A DNA stretch of 64,000 bases, from NCBI GenBank assembly GCA_956465555.1, contig OY101125.1, positions 1,118,501 through 1,182,500 on the forward strand, written 5' to 3'. The notes beneath the pieces were generated by a model. The model made no database searches. It was given only the letters and a program-made list of their open reading frames with translations, and was not told the DNA's origin. The DNA is from Nitzschia sp. pyKryTriq1 (Eukaryota; Bacillariophyta; Bacillariophyceae; Bacillariales; Bacillariaceae). The translations under genes were made by a program, and so were the position numbers. Shown here piece after piece: positions 10,116 through 20,828 of this stretch (position 1 is the first letter of the stretch; each line of letters begins with the position of its first letter).

Positions 10116-11131
10116 TATGGCGTCGGATGATTCCGGGCGACGGATTTTCTGGTGTCCGTGGCCGAAAACTACGTTCTCAGATAGGGACGTTCTCAGATAT
10201 GGAGCGAAGTCTTGATATTTACTGTTGGACCGGCGGGGACTTCTTTCGGCCTTTCGTTGACAATATTGCGAAGCAGTAGTATTGTCGCTTGCTTGCTTCC
10301 GGTAGTTTAGACAAGAGACAAACAAACAGCGGAATGGTCTGTTGACAAATGAGGATGGTGGCTTTGTCGGTAGAGACGGTACTGTAGAACGAATGCAGGT
10401 GATGAAAGGAGAGAGTGCGTGGTGCGTGGAAATTGAGATTTATTTTCTTTTTTGCGACATACCTCCTGCGGCAGTACATAGCTGCGCGGGCGAGGTACCG
10501 GTACAGTACTACTGAGGAGAGGCGGCAGTCCATTCAGCCGTCGGGTTGGCGGTTCGCAGTTCGTGGAACATCTCTACGACTACCGATACCTCATTATTTA
10601 CCGGTATGATGTCTGCAGTATCTACGAATACCGTTGCCTAATAAATAATACTCGCGATATCCGACCAGTCACATACACAGAAACTTTGGACATAAATGCC
10701 CCCAGACTCACATTGATATTTAACGAGACAAGAGAGGCTTAAATGGAAACCAGGGAAGCTCCCACCAGCAGAAATCGCCGGCCGGCGGCCGATGCTTACA
10801 TTACACGCAAACGCACCGGCCACCTTCCGATCACAAGCGACCTCTCGTTTTCGACCAACCACAAAACTCCATCCGATGCCCGACACCCACCCGCTGTGCG
10901 ATCGATCCAAAAGACATCATCATCACCCATCAACAGACATCGAGAATGCAAAAATCATGTTGATGTTTATGATGATGTTCATGCATTCACACCCTATTGT
11001 TGTTGCATGACAAGAGCTTTCCCGTTTGACGAGGAGGAAAATGTCGCCGTCAAATAAATAAATTATCGAGTGGATCATCTTCTAAAATAGTCTACGTACT
11101 CAAAGTCGAAGCAAGAAGGTCATCGGGACAC
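10116..11131. other. Divergent intergenic region
   Basis: Upstream of the disordered protein (minus) and the amino-acid transporter (plus). It holds several GGTACC/GTACCGGTAC palindromes near 10490-10515. A 104-codon ATG frame at 10743-11057 is Thr/Ser/His-rich with no domain; I do not call it a gene. Confidence 0.45.
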
Positions 11132-12680
11132 ATGAAGCAGTACTACGGCACGTTGCCCCGTACCAGTACACAGAATGATGATCGCGCAGATTCTTTCAAC
11201 AGTAATCCATCAATGGAATCCCAAAGTACGAGACGGACGAGTTGTTCCATCATTGATGTTTCCGCTAGCCCAAACTTTCAAGGTAATGGTGCGTACGGTT
11301 TCATGAAAACAGCAGATGTATGTCATAATATTTTTTGCCACCATTGCTTCATACTGGTAAACTCTCAAATGTTGTGACACGTAAATATCCCCACGACTAT
11401 TATCACTGTTACTATCTACCACTCTAGCAACACTTTCCTCGGAGGTGGCTTCCATTGCAAAAAATCTTGTCGGCGCCGGCGTTTTATCATTGTCCGGAGG
11501 AATTGCATTATATTCGGATGATCCGTCGGCTATGTTGTCGGCCAGCATTTGGGTGATTCTTCTTGGGCTTATGTTCGGATACTTCGGCTTGCTGATAGCC
11601 AGGGTTTGTGATAAGACTCAGTCGTCGACATATCGGGAGTGCTGGGAGGCAACAATGGGCGAAAGAGGGGGAGTCGCTGTAGCATTGATCAGTACGCTCT
11701 TGCCAGCGCAAGGGGATATATCATATGCAACTGTCCTGAGCCAGACCTTGAAGAGCTTGTTGGAGACTTTCCACATCCACTGGAGCCGTGTTACCTGCCT
11801 GATAGTCATTACAGTATTTGCACTCCTACCACTATGTTTGATGAAGGATTTGGATGCGCTAGCCCCATTTTCTCTCTTTGGAGTAGCGGCTGTGGGAATT
11901 ACCATGATTGCCATGCTCATTCGGTGCTTTGATGGCAGTTACCAACCCGGTGGCAAATACTACGACTCAATCAGAGAAGAATTTCAACCCTCCTTCGGAA
12001 ACGACGATCGCGTATGGTCGTTGGAAATTCTCCCCTATGTTTGCATGATTTATCAGGCGTGGGTCATGCACTACAACATCCCTAGATTCTACACGGAGCT
12101 CAAGGATGCGAGCATCCCCCTATTCACCAAGGCGATCGGCTTTTCATTTTTATTGGCCGCGATTATGTATATTGTAATCGCGGCAGCTGGGTTCTGGACA
12201 TTTGGAGGCAACTCGGCATCCTACATTCTAAACAACTACTCGCCGGATGATCCACTAGCTACTGCCAGTCGGGTTGGAGTGTTCATTTCCACTCTGTTGA
12301 TCTACCCTCTAGCATTCATTGGAGTGAGGGATGGCTGTTTAGATGTCTTTCAAGTTCCCATGTACCGTCAAACGACCCTGTTCGTCAATTGTTTTTCGGT
12401 GATCTTACTGACGATTTTGACCGTCCTGGCTGTCTTCTTCCATGATCTTGGGCTGATCAATGCCGTCGGCGGGGGAGCGTTTGCCACATTTCTGTGCGTC
12501 ATCTTCCCGACTCTGATGTTTCGGCAAACCGTCAAGCAGTCAGTCGATAAGCAACGAGGCGAAGAGCAAGAAGTTAAATTTGCTCTCGCCCTAATGGTGC
12601 TAGGCTCACTTCTGGGAGCTGTAGGTGTCTGGCAATCGGTCTACGATGCGGTTGCTACAGTCGAATTATCAAGCTATTAG
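11132..12680 (+). CDS. Amino acid/auxin permease (AAAP, SLC38-like) transporter
   Basis: Two exons, 11132-11282 and 11428-12680, with a 145-nt phase-1 intron. Splicing restores the family N-terminal motif, giving TLSSEVASIAKNLVGAGVLS followed by LSGGIALYSDDP. The product is 467 aa with about 11 predicted membrane spans after a 50-residue polar N-terminus. Family hallmarks are the unwound first helix NLVGAGVLSLSGG, the LPAQGDISYATVLS stretch, and ILPYVCMIYQAWVMHYNIPRFYTEL. AAAP proteins carry amino acids, usually with H+ or Na+, across the plasma membrane or vacuole. Substrate and membrane are unknown here. It ends 149 bp from the convergent methyltransferase-GNAT gene. Confidence 0.9.
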
Positions 12681-12829
12681 AGACCTTTGGAGAGTAGGAT
12701 ACTAAGAACCACTATCAACATCACATATTTGGAATTGATTCGCTTCCGCTAAGCACTATAGTCTACTCGGGTTCTCTAGACTGCGTTAAGTCACTTATTC
12801 TTGTGTGCTATCTTTCTTTTGCATCATCG

Positions 12830-14581
12830 TCATAAGGTTTTGTCGTACAAAATATATTTGCATGGAACCACCTGCCCCAAATAGCTGTACATTTCCCGGA
12901 TCTCGTCGGGCTGAAAACGAAGATATAACGTCTCTCGGTGCTCGTAGCCGATCTTCAGATACCAATTTTGTAGCCATTGCTTATACTCGGGTTCTTCGTC
13001 GGCAGGACAGAGAATGCCAAGATTCATCAAGCTGCACCCAACGGCACGGCATTTGGCCTCTGCGGCACGTACTAGCATGGAACCAATGCCCATAGTCCCA
13101 CCTGAGCGGCTATCTTGATGCATTTTTACCGCCAGCATCGAAAACTCCCCCACCAATTGGTCGCCGTCTCCAACCTCTGGAAGTCCTGGCTGGGTACTAG
13201 TTCCCTTGATAATATACTGGATTACTCCAAGGAGTTCGCCCGTTGTACAATCACGAGCTACCAAGAGCTCTTTGCGCTCAATCATCCCAACAACTTCCTC
13301 GGCAGGAATTCGTTCCGTACACAGAGTGATATTGTAGTCACTATACCGATAGGCTTCATTGACAATTCTCGTCACTTCTTCTACAAATTCTTGGTCGGTT
13401 TGGCTAGCAACGTGGACCTGGGCATTCGATGTATAATGACTCGGCTTTTGACCACGGCAGACGTAGAAGTTCAAGGAAGCGAAGAGTTTGTGCGCTAAGT
13501 TATCGACTCCTCCGTCTTCTTCCCACTCAAGTCGATCTAGCCATGCCTGACCTTCTTTTTCTGTCACCGTCCCCTTGTTGGCAGCTAATCTCGCAAAATA
13601 GGTAATGGGAACGACTGTTTCAATTGTTTCCCGTCCCTCCATCACAGCAGGTACAACGGTCAAATCATCTGAACGACATCCCACCGACTTGAGCAGACGT
13701 GGCAAGGCTATCCCCAAATAGGAATATGCACTGAGTTCCGGGATGACCCCGTCCAAGACCCGACGCGTCCGATGGCCCAAATCGAATTTTAACTCGGACG
13801 GTGGCCGACGGATGTCTCCCCATCGTCGTCCCGCTTCTTCCGTCTGCGGATTGTATCCCGCACTTGAGACATCCAAAACAAAGGTGCGCCAATCAGGTTG
13901 GCCGCATACCAGGGCCCCGCCCGGTCGACACACGCGGACCATTTCCTGAACAGCTTCTTGTGGCCGCGTCAAATGTTGCAAAACGCGATCTTCCATGACC
14001 ACATCAAAGGTATTGGAAGCTATTTCTTGTAAATCATAGACATTGCCCACTTTGAATTCTTCACCAGGATATGCTTCTTTGGCGAGTTCCACAAGATTGA
14101 CCGACAAATCGACGCTGAGAAGACGACCCTTCGGTCCGATCTGTTGGCGAATGAGGGGAGTTAATCCTCCCAATCCACACCCGACATTCAATACTGACAT
14201 TCCTGGCTGAAGCTGAGCAGCATCCACCACTGCTTGTCGGTAGGCTTGGGCAGCCTCGCAACGATCAAAATGATACAAATAGTCCACCGGGTCGGGAGTG
14301 ACGAGCGCTTGGGGGTCATGGCGATTGGCATCGACCGACGTCCACGTGGACGAATATCCCGATCGATCGTCGGGGGATGCTGAAATGGAATTTTGTTGTT
14401 GAGATGCGGCGGAGTGCACTAATCGGACGGCGCATGACCGCGATGGACGTTGGTGGTGATCCCATAGTGCCCAACGATTACAGGAGGGCTGCCGTGGCTG
14501 GTGCTGTCGGCAGCTGGAGTATTGTCGCAACAAGCAAAGTTCGAGACGAGGCGTCATTATCATTCGCGTCAAATTTCTCAT
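12830..14581 (-). CDS. Class I SAM methyltransferase fused to GNAT acetyltransferase
   Basis: Single-exon 583-aa protein. The first 65 residues are Arg/Ser/Gln-rich with few acidic residues, consistent with a mitochondrial presequence, though not diagnostic. The N-terminal catalytic domain (about 95-300) is a UbiE/methyltransf_11-type enzyme: motif I VLNVGCGLGG at residues 130-139, motif II LLSVDLS, and motif IV-like FDVVMEDRVLQHL followed by CRPGGALVCGQPDW. After a linker, residues about 395-583 are a GNAT fold with the acetyl-CoA pyrophosphate loop TMGIGSMLVRAAEAKC (about 496-511) and a C-terminal WYLKIGYEHRETLYL typical of small-molecule or peptide N-acetyltransferases. Both domains look intact. 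The substrate is unknown; the fusion suggests one small molecule that is both methylated and acetylated, or cross-talk of SAM and acetyl-CoA pools. Confidence 0.85.
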   Translation of the reverse strand: MRNLTRMIMTPRLELCLLRQYSSCRQHQPRQPSCNRWALWDHHQRPSRSCAVRLVHSAASQQQNSISASPDDRSGYSSTWTSVDANRHDPQALVTPDPVDYLYHFDRCEAAQAYRQAVVDAAQLQPGMSVLNVGCGLGGLTPLIRQQIGPKGRLLSVDLSVNLVELAKEAYPGEEFKVGNVYDLQEIASNTFDVVMEDRVLQHLTRPQEAVQEMVRVCRPGGALVCGQPDWRTFVLDVSSAGYNPQTEEAGRRWGDIRRPPSELKFDLGHRTRRVLDGVIPELSAYSYLGIALPRLLKSVGCRSDDLTVVPAVMEGRETIETVVPITYFARLAANKGTVTEKEGQAWLDRLEWEEDGGVDNLAHKLFASLNFYVCRGQKPSHYTSNAQVHVASQTDQEFVEEVTRIVNEAYRYSDYNITLCTERIPAEEVVGMIERKELLVARDCTTGELLGVIQYIIKGTSTQPGLPEVGDGDQLVGEFSMLAVKMHQDSRSGGTMGIGSMLVRAAEAKCRAVGCSLMNLGILCPADEEPEYKQWLQNWYLKIGYEHRETLYLRFQPDEIREMYSYLGQVVPCKYILYDKTL

Positions 14582-14962
14582 CGTAGAAGGCCAAGTTATG
14601 GGGACAGGGCAAACTTAAACATTTGCATTCAAGCATCGTCGACATGAAACAATGAAGACTCCTCTTGACCATTCACCTCTGGGCTTCACCATACCACGAA
14701 ACCTCATATCGCACGCAATAAAAGATATGCATCGAAAACACGAGCGCCCGCCTGTCCGCCCTTTCGCAGTATTAAAACTTGATGCCGATCAACCAGCAAG
14801 CCTCTCGAAAAACTCTCCTCTTGGTTCTCTAGCAGAGACAAACTAAATAGACTACTGTAATAGAGACCGTTGGATATTAGGATTACTACGACGAATACAA
14901 AGGATACGATTACTCTAGAAGCAAGACAACATCTTTCCTTTGGAAGGTGTCTTGTTTGTTTT
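14582..14962. other. Intergenic region
   Basis: Lies between two minus-strand genes and is presumably the upstream region of the methyltransferase-GNAT gene and the 3' flank of the oxidoreductase. No gene, repeat or RNA is seen. Confidence 0.45.
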
Positions 14963-16069
14963 CTACACTCGAAACAATACCTTCCCTTTAGACTGACCGC
15001 TTTCTAAATAGGAATGTCCCTTTTGAACTTCGTCCAAAGGAATGACTTGATCCACTTTGACATCGAGTTGGCCACTCGATACCCATTCAAAAACTTGCTG
15101 TGCCCGGCGTTCCAACTCTTCTCGCGTCGCAGTGTAGTCTCCTAGTTTGGGACGTGTGCAAAAGGCAGACTTGGGTGTCAATTGCAGCAAGGAAAAGGGC
15201 GGAACTGCTCCCGAGGCATTTCCAAAAGAAATCCAAATACCCCGCCGGGCCAAACATTGGACGGATATATCACTGGTATTTTTCCCCACTCCGTCAATAA
15301 TTAATTTGACACCCTGCCCACCGGTAATTTCCATGACACGTGCCACAATGTCGACCGAAGCAAAATCCGAATAGGTCTTTCCCTCGACAGTATCTAAAAC
15401 GATCAATTCGTCACAGCACTTGGGTGCGGACCCTGCCTTGCTTTTACTAGTAGTCCCAATCACTTTGTAGCCTTGCAATTTTGCCATTTGGGCAGCCCAT
15501 TGGCAGGTTCCACTCCCGACCGAGTATATCAAACACCATTCGGAGGGCTGAATGAGACCTACCGTTGCATCAGTTGTCAAATAATGGGCTGTTAATCCTT
15601 GGACCATACAGGCCAGCGCCGTTTCCATAGTGATAGTTGTGGGAAGTTTGACAACCTTGCTGGCGGGGACGGCCGTGTATTCACAATACGTCCCTAGTTC
15701 CATGTATACTACTTGATCGCCCACCTGGATAATACTACTTGCCGCCACGGATTCCGAGACTGCCACCACTATCCCACCACCTTCACCACCCGAAATGAAG
15801 GGCAATTCTTGCTTGTACAAGCCCGAGCGATAGTACGTATCAATGAAGTTCAAGCCAGCGTACTGATTCTTCACCAAGACTTGACCGTCCGCCAGTTGGG
15901 GCACTGGATAGTCGGTTTCGTAGGACAGAGCTTCGACGCCACCATGGGCGCGTACGACAACAGCCTTCATGGTCGCGGGAATGGAGGGAGGAGAGGACAT
16001 TGTCTTGATGCTGGTCAAGTTTGACAAGGAGTTGAAACAACAACCAATAATGCGATGATCATTGATCAT
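14963..16069 (-). CDS. Quinone oxidoreductase-like MDR protein
   Basis: Protein of 368 aa from the ATG at 16069. The conserved fold starts at about residue 34 (MKAVVVRAHGG), so a start at the internal ATG at 16000 (345 aa) is also possible. The GroES-like domain carries NQYAGLNFIDTYYRSGLY and GGEGGGIVVAVSES, as in zeta-crystallin/QorA-type NADPH:quinone reductases. No structural-zinc cysteine cluster is present. The Rossmann domain follows: VIGTTSKSKAG, LIIDGVGKNT, RRGIWISFGNASG. The usual AGGVG dinucleotide loop reads YSVGSGTCQWAAQMAK here, a changed but still glycine-bearing loop. The family reduces quinones or enals with NADPH, usually in the cytosol. Confidence is high for the family and low for the substrate. 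Confidence 0.87.
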   Translation of the reverse strand: MINDHRIIGCCFNSLSNLTSIKTMSSPPSIPATMKAVVVRAHGGVEALSYETDYPVPQLADGQVLVKNQYAGLNFIDTYYRSGLYKQELPFISGGEGGGIVVAVSESVAASSIIQVGDQVVYMELGTYCEYTAVPASKVVKLPTTITMETALACMVQGLTAHYLTTDATVGLIQPSEWCLIYSVGSGTCQWAAQMAKLQGYKVIGTTSKSKAGSAPKCCDELIVLDTVEGKTYSDFASVDIVARVMEITGGQGVKLIIDGVGKNTSDISVQCLARRGIWISFGNASGAVPPFSLLQLTPKSAFCTRPKLGDYTATREELERRAQQVFEWVSSGQLDVKVDQVIPLDEVQKGHSYLESGQSKGKVLFRV

Positions 16070-16763
16070 GCTGGGTAGGAGGTACGAGAAAGATCACAAC
16101 CTCGATCATCGTGGATCGTCGTGATGGACGATGGACGCCGCGTGATGAGCACGCGCGGGCGAAATCTTTGAGGCGATCGGAGACCTCTCCTCTTAGGAGA
16201 GTTCCTTCCAGTCACGTATCAATCACGCAGGAATGACGCACCTCGCGTCTTCGCCGTGTCGCATTCAACATGACGAAGTCTGATGAGTGATGAGAGCCAT
16301 GAACAACCATCTTCTCCAAAGAACCAATCTTCTTCTCTCGCCCATCGCAGGCAAGAGCTGTTGACCTACTGGGATCTGAACTTTCTAATCTACTTCGAGG
16401 GTCTACTAGCTACAACTTGTCGACTTTAGTAGAAAACGAAGGATAGCTTTTCCAAAATAATTTAGCGCCTGTTTTCCATACATGAGGAGGCGAGGCAAAC
16501 GTGTGCTTGCCTCATTGTGCTCGAATTGACGTTTGCGTTGGCACAGAGACTCCCTTCTTGCGATCGCTTTTAAAACTGAATAGTTTTCGTTTCGTCACGT
16601 GTCGATGGAACTGTAGCAGGGTACCTTGTATGGCCGGTAGGAATGGCGATGGTTCGGCGTCATCACCTGACCTTGACTTTGTTAAAAAGTCAACGTATGT
16701 AGCAGGCTGTCCACAACGAATGGACGCCTTGAATGCATCTTGACGAACAAATTTGACTGACGA
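16070..16763. other. Intergenic region
   Basis: No gene is supported. It separates two minus-strand genes and includes the upstream region of the oxidoreductase. Short open frames lack any domain. Confidence 0.45.
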
Positions 16764-17282
16764 TTAACCCGTCATGGCACATGCCATAATGTCACTGGAA
16801 GGGAAAACAAACGAGGGCTTCGGTAAAATACTCGTAGACTCTCGATCTCGGGTTTCCTCCTTCCAAAAAGTGTTTGGTATAGTATAACTTGATAACGGTC
16901 TCAATTGAGCCAACTCTTCGTCGGAAGGTGCCTTGTATACGGTGGAGAGGTCCAGCAGCGGCTGTTCCTTATTCTGTGCATCGGCAGCAGCAACTACGGA
17001 TGCATCGATTTCTTCGACTTGTTCCCGTTCTTCTTCGGCAGTAGCACTCGTGGTAGACACCTTGTAAATTCGCACGGCATCGAGTTGCTCTTGCGTCAAC
17101 CCGTTCGCATACTCCACATTGGCATACTTTTGGGGGAAGTAATGGTACACCATGCGATGGGCGCCAATCTCAATGTAACAAGCCAGTGTACAGGAAGCGA
17201 CGGTGGAACTCAGTGTCACAGCCGCGCCCTTGACCGTCATCTTGAAGGCTCCCTTGAATAACAACCACGGTAGACCCGGCAT
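16764..17282 (-). CDS. Small hypothetical protein with one membrane segment
   Basis: Protein of 172 aa with an ATG start at 17282. Residues about 14-38 are a moderately hydrophobic helix (GAAVTLSSTVASCTLACYIE) after a short basic N-terminus (FKGAFKMTVKG). Then comes a polar segment HRMVYHYFPQKYANVEYANG and an acidic Ala/Glu-rich linker (about 78-110). The C-terminus has two plausible short helices and the phrase LRPLSSYTIPNTFWKEE. I do not recognise the family. The lack of a classical signal cleavage site and the single helix near the N-terminus suggest an organelle or endomembrane inner-membrane protein, but this is inference. Confidence 0.6.
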   Translation of the reverse strand: MPGLPWLLFKGAFKMTVKGAAVTLSSTVASCTLACYIEIGAHRMVYHYFPQKYANVEYANGLTQEQLDAVRIYKVSTTSATAEEEREQVEEIDASVVAAADAQNKEQPLLDLSTVYKAPSDEELAQLRPLSSYTIPNTFWKEETRDRESTSILPKPSFVFPSSDIMACAMTG

Positions 17283-18486
17283 GATGGAATTGACAATATT
17301 ATAATGGAATGGATGAATCGATTAATACAATAAATGGACAATCCTCGTTGGGATGGCGATTGTCTTCTTGTTCTTCTTCGCAACAATGGGATGGAATGAA
17401 ATGAAATAAATGAAATTGTTGTGTCGGTCGTGTGGAACCGCGATTTTAGGGCGCCCAATTAAATATCTCTCTTCGCCGGGTTGACACCCTTCTGTGGAGG
17501 CCGATCGAGCGCATCATCGGCCGTTCGGCTTCGCTTTTGTGTTCTTCGCATTATTATGATTGGATGTGATGGGCTAAATATGTAGCACCGGCACTCGAAG
17601 TACGTCAGGCGCGCACGCAGAACATGGACCGAGCGCGCGTTCCCACTACCAGTGCAGTATTCCTCGTGGAACTGGAACCCATCTTGCGGAGGCAGCTGTT
17701 TTTTTTGGGGGCGGGGTCGTCGGAACGAAAAATAAATATTGAAGTTCGGGAAGAATCATCATCGGTGGTGGTTTCTTTTGTTGTTGAAAGGGTATCTTTT
17801 TTGCTCATGCCGAAAAAGAACAAAAAAAGATACACGTGGGCGACTGCTGACGATATCCTTTGCAAGATGTTTGTTCAACAGTATGATCTTGGGATGATGA
17901 GGATTGATTTTTGATGCATCGCTGTATCCATTACCGGCAACAAAGTCCTCACTTACTTCTTGGGACGAGGAGGCGTAGTATGTAGCATCATGGTTGTGAC
18001 GTCCTACTACCAAAGAAGGAGTATCGCTCCCGTTGCTCTTCATGCCTCACGATGATGCATTTCTGCCATGACAAGGACACTGTTTTAAGGCCACCGGTAA
18101 AAGTCAATTCTCGAATGGACATGGAACGAAACAAATTTGAAAAATGAAGAAAATGTGACAGGCAAGAACAAATAATAGTACTAGATGGAGACAACGGGCA
18201 GCAATGGGTGCTGGCGGAATCCTTCCTCTCGTTGGTCGATGGACTAGGATTATCAAGTCGTGTTATGCTATATTCCCGCTTGGCATGAGACTGCCCACCA
18301 CCCGACTTATATCCTTTTACCGAGGACGATCGGTCGACTGCCGTGAGAAGTTGTTCAAGCGTTTGGTGTTCGCAACAATCAGCTGATGTTCAGTGTTCGA
18401 AGTCTACTTTTACGGGGCAACAGTTGAACCTCTTGCATTCAAAATACATCTACTATTCATCCTCAACAATGCTGTTCTCGTTAAAT
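17283..18486. other. Intergenic region, 1.2 kb
   Basis: No gene is supported. A 96-codon plus frame at 17624-17914 and overlapping minus frames have no domain and alternate between strands, as chance frames do. No tRNA or other RNA gene was seen. Confidence 0.4.
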
Positions 18487-20199
18487 CTATTTTAAAGTAT
18501 CGCCGATCTCCCTTGTTTGAATTTGGATCCAAACAGGCCCTTCGCGTTGAGCCAAGGTGGCCCGTTCAAAGGACAAGGGCGGAATTCTGGGCGGCAGAGT
18601 AATGTTGTAATTTTCCAACAACAGGGCCACGGTGCACTGCAAAATGACCACCGCCAATTGCTGGCCAGGACACTTGTGAACGCCATGAGAAAAGGTAGTA
18701 AACCGATACTCGTCTTGATAGGATAGAACTGAATGCGCGTGCAAATCGAATTTCGATGCTTCACTTCCCCACAGCTGGGGGTTGAGGCTTGGGGTGATGT
18801 GGGTCAATGCGATCGACGCTCCCTTGGGAATTCTATAGGAACGAGCGTTACTACTAGAACCATTGCCAGTGCCATTGCCTTCTTCTTCAGCAACCACTCG
18901 GATATAGAAATCTTCTTGCACAGTCCGAACGGCGCCGATGGAGTGGGCCGTCAATCGCAGGGTTTCCAGGCATAGTCGACGGAGACCAGTAAACTTGCTA
19001 CTCCAGTCCTCGTCTTCTCCTTGTTCTTCACCACTGCTGTTTTGAGAATACGAGAGAAGCGTTCTCGCATCGCTGACTACCGCTTGTCGGTCCGTTTCCG
19101 AACAATGCTCATGAAGCATCAAATAGGCTTGGGCAGCTCCAATGGCCGGATTTTTGTGCGCCGCAAAGAGCAATCCCACAATATATTCGGCAATGTCGGT
19201 GACAGAATACCTGGGATACATTTGCGCCAGCCAAAAGCCTACTTGACCGGATGAGTTCTTATCATCATCGTCATCATCGTCATCATCGTCATCATTTTTG
19301 TCGTTGTGGTTCTTGGACAGCATTTCATCCAATCGTTTGGCAATTCGCATTTGCAACTTTTCTCGTTGTCGTCTGACAGGCCACAAAAGGGCAGGCAAGG
19401 CAAACCACCGGGGCAGAACTACCGCTTTGGCAGTCACATCTTCCAATTGATCTTGAAAGGCCATGAATTCGTTTAAAAATAATACATCGTCCTTGTTGAT
19501 ACCAGCATCCAAAAACTTGGGCCCAATCATACGATCCACCGTCGCTCGCAAAATGACGCGACGCAAGAATTGAAAGAGTTCCACTTGTTTTGTTGTAGTA
19601 CTAGTACTAGGACTAGTACTGGTAGTAGTGTCAGAATCAGCACTGTGGAGACCACTGTCTCCCATTTCTATTTCCATTGCGGACTTCAAGGCTGTCTTCC
19701 AACCCAAAAATTGTTCCCTAGGATTGCGTTGCCAAATTCCCTTGACGATACCCTTGTGCAAATCTGTGCCTTGATGTACATTCAGACTCCCCAGTGTCTC
19801 TTCGAATCCGATATCGGCCACCGCTTGCCGGGCACTCAAAATGCGTTCGGGCGCCTTGGCCACTTGTCGTTGCGCGTCGGGTCCCGCCACCACAATCATG
19901 TGCTTTCCAGCGAGATTCAATTGAAAAATACTGCCGGTCGTCTGGCACGTTTGCAATAAAAAGCCAGAAGGATCCCGTCGATACGAAAGAGCATGTCCCA
20001 AAATGGGAATACTACCAGGTGCCCACGGAATACCAGGATTACCTCCACTTTCTGGTTGTTGCTTGTTGTCGTTGTCGTCGTCGTCGTCGTCACTGTTGAT
20101 CTGAGTGGAGACAATGTAGATCAGCCACACTGCTGTGGATACGGCGATCACAATCAGAGTGGTCCACAGAGGAACCGAGAGAGCCCACTCCTCCAGCAT
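18487..20199 (-). CDS. Cytochrome P450, CYP51/CYP7/CYP8-like, with altered I-helix
   Basis: Single-exon 570-aa protein. An N-terminal membrane anchor (about 10-32, LWTTLIVIAVSTAVWLIYIV) is followed by an acidic Asp/Asn linker and the Pro-rich hinge PGIPWAPGSIPILGHAL. The ExxR motif is ETLRL in the K-helix. The heme loop is FSHGVHKCPGQQLA with the thiolate Cys510, fully canonical. The I-helix reads LLFAAHKNPAIGAA: the usual Thr of the acid-alcohol pair is Asn, as it is in CYP7 and CYP8 enzymes. Two low-complexity insertions (Ser/Thr near residue 200, a long Asp run near 310) probably form surface loops. It probably sits in the ER membrane. The substrate may be a sterol or an oxidised fatty acid by family analogy only. 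Confidence 0.88.
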   Translation of the reverse strand: MLEEWALSVPLWTTLIVIAVSTAVWLIYIVSTQINSDDDDDDNDNKQQPESGGNPGIPWAPGSIPILGHALSYRRDPSGFLLQTCQTTGSIFQLNLAGKHMIVVAGPDAQRQVAKAPERILSARQAVADIGFEETLGSLNVHQGTDLHKGIVKGIWQRNPREQFLGWKTALKSAMEIEMGDSGLHSADSDTTTSTSPSTSTTTKQVELFQFLRRVILRATVDRMIGPKFLDAGINKDDVLFLNEFMAFQDQLEDVTAKAVVLPRWFALPALLWPVRRQREKLQMRIAKRLDEMLSKNHNDKNDDDDDDDDDDDKNSSGQVGFWLAQMYPRYSVTDIAEYIVGLLFAAHKNPAIGAAQAYLMLHEHCSETDRQAVVSDARTLLSYSQNSSGEEQGEDEDWSSKFTGLRRLCLETLRLTAHSIGAVRTVQEDFYIRVVAEEEGNGTGNGSSSNARSYRIPKGASIALTHITPSLNPQLWGSEASKFDLHAHSVLSYQDEYRFTTFSHGVHKCPGQQLAVVILQCTVALLLENYNITLPPRIPPLSFERATLAQREGPVWIQIQTREIGDTLK

Positions 20200-20828
20200 G
20201 TTTTCTATTTTAAAAGGGAGACAATACCAGGTAGTCTAGTCGAAGTATAGTACTAGTAGCAGAGCCGATACCCGTCGCAAAAGGCATTGGCATTGTTGGA
20301 TAGGACGCATCAGATGATGATGATCAATGGGGATGATGGATGATGGCATGGGAGGAAAGAGGAAACCGCACCTTTTCCATTTTGTCCAATGATGATAATT
20401 CGTGAACCAAAGCAGTCACTGGTGGCGGGAAATCTCTCGCATTTTTGGCTGGCGCGCCGTGACATTCCGTTCGGCTGATTCATTAGGCATTCTCCACGCC
20501 TGCACTTCCCATCCTCGCGCCTTCCCACATTCTTCTCCGTTCCGTAGACTTTAGTACAATTTTCACGGTCGCGCCATAATAATTTGGCGGGCCGTCCCAT
20601 CCAGTACGAAAAACTACGTAGCGTTCTACAGCTTTCTTCATGTGTCTTTTTCATTTGAAATCATCTCGGCACGCGTTTTCCACCAAAGCTGTCGTACCCA
20701 CAGCACCGCGGAACCGCGATGTGCAGAGCTCATAAAACCAATCATCCACTTTCCTCCACAACCTCCCAGCTTCGAGCACTAGTACTTGTACTGTCACAAC
20801 CTACACTCAATTTAATAACCTCATCACC
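20200..20828. other. Divergent intergenic region
   Basis: Upstream of the P450 (minus) and of the ribonucleotide reductase small subunit (plus). The latter is S-phase regulated in other eukaryotes, so cell-cycle promoter elements are expected; I cannot point to one. No gene is seen. Confidence 0.45.
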
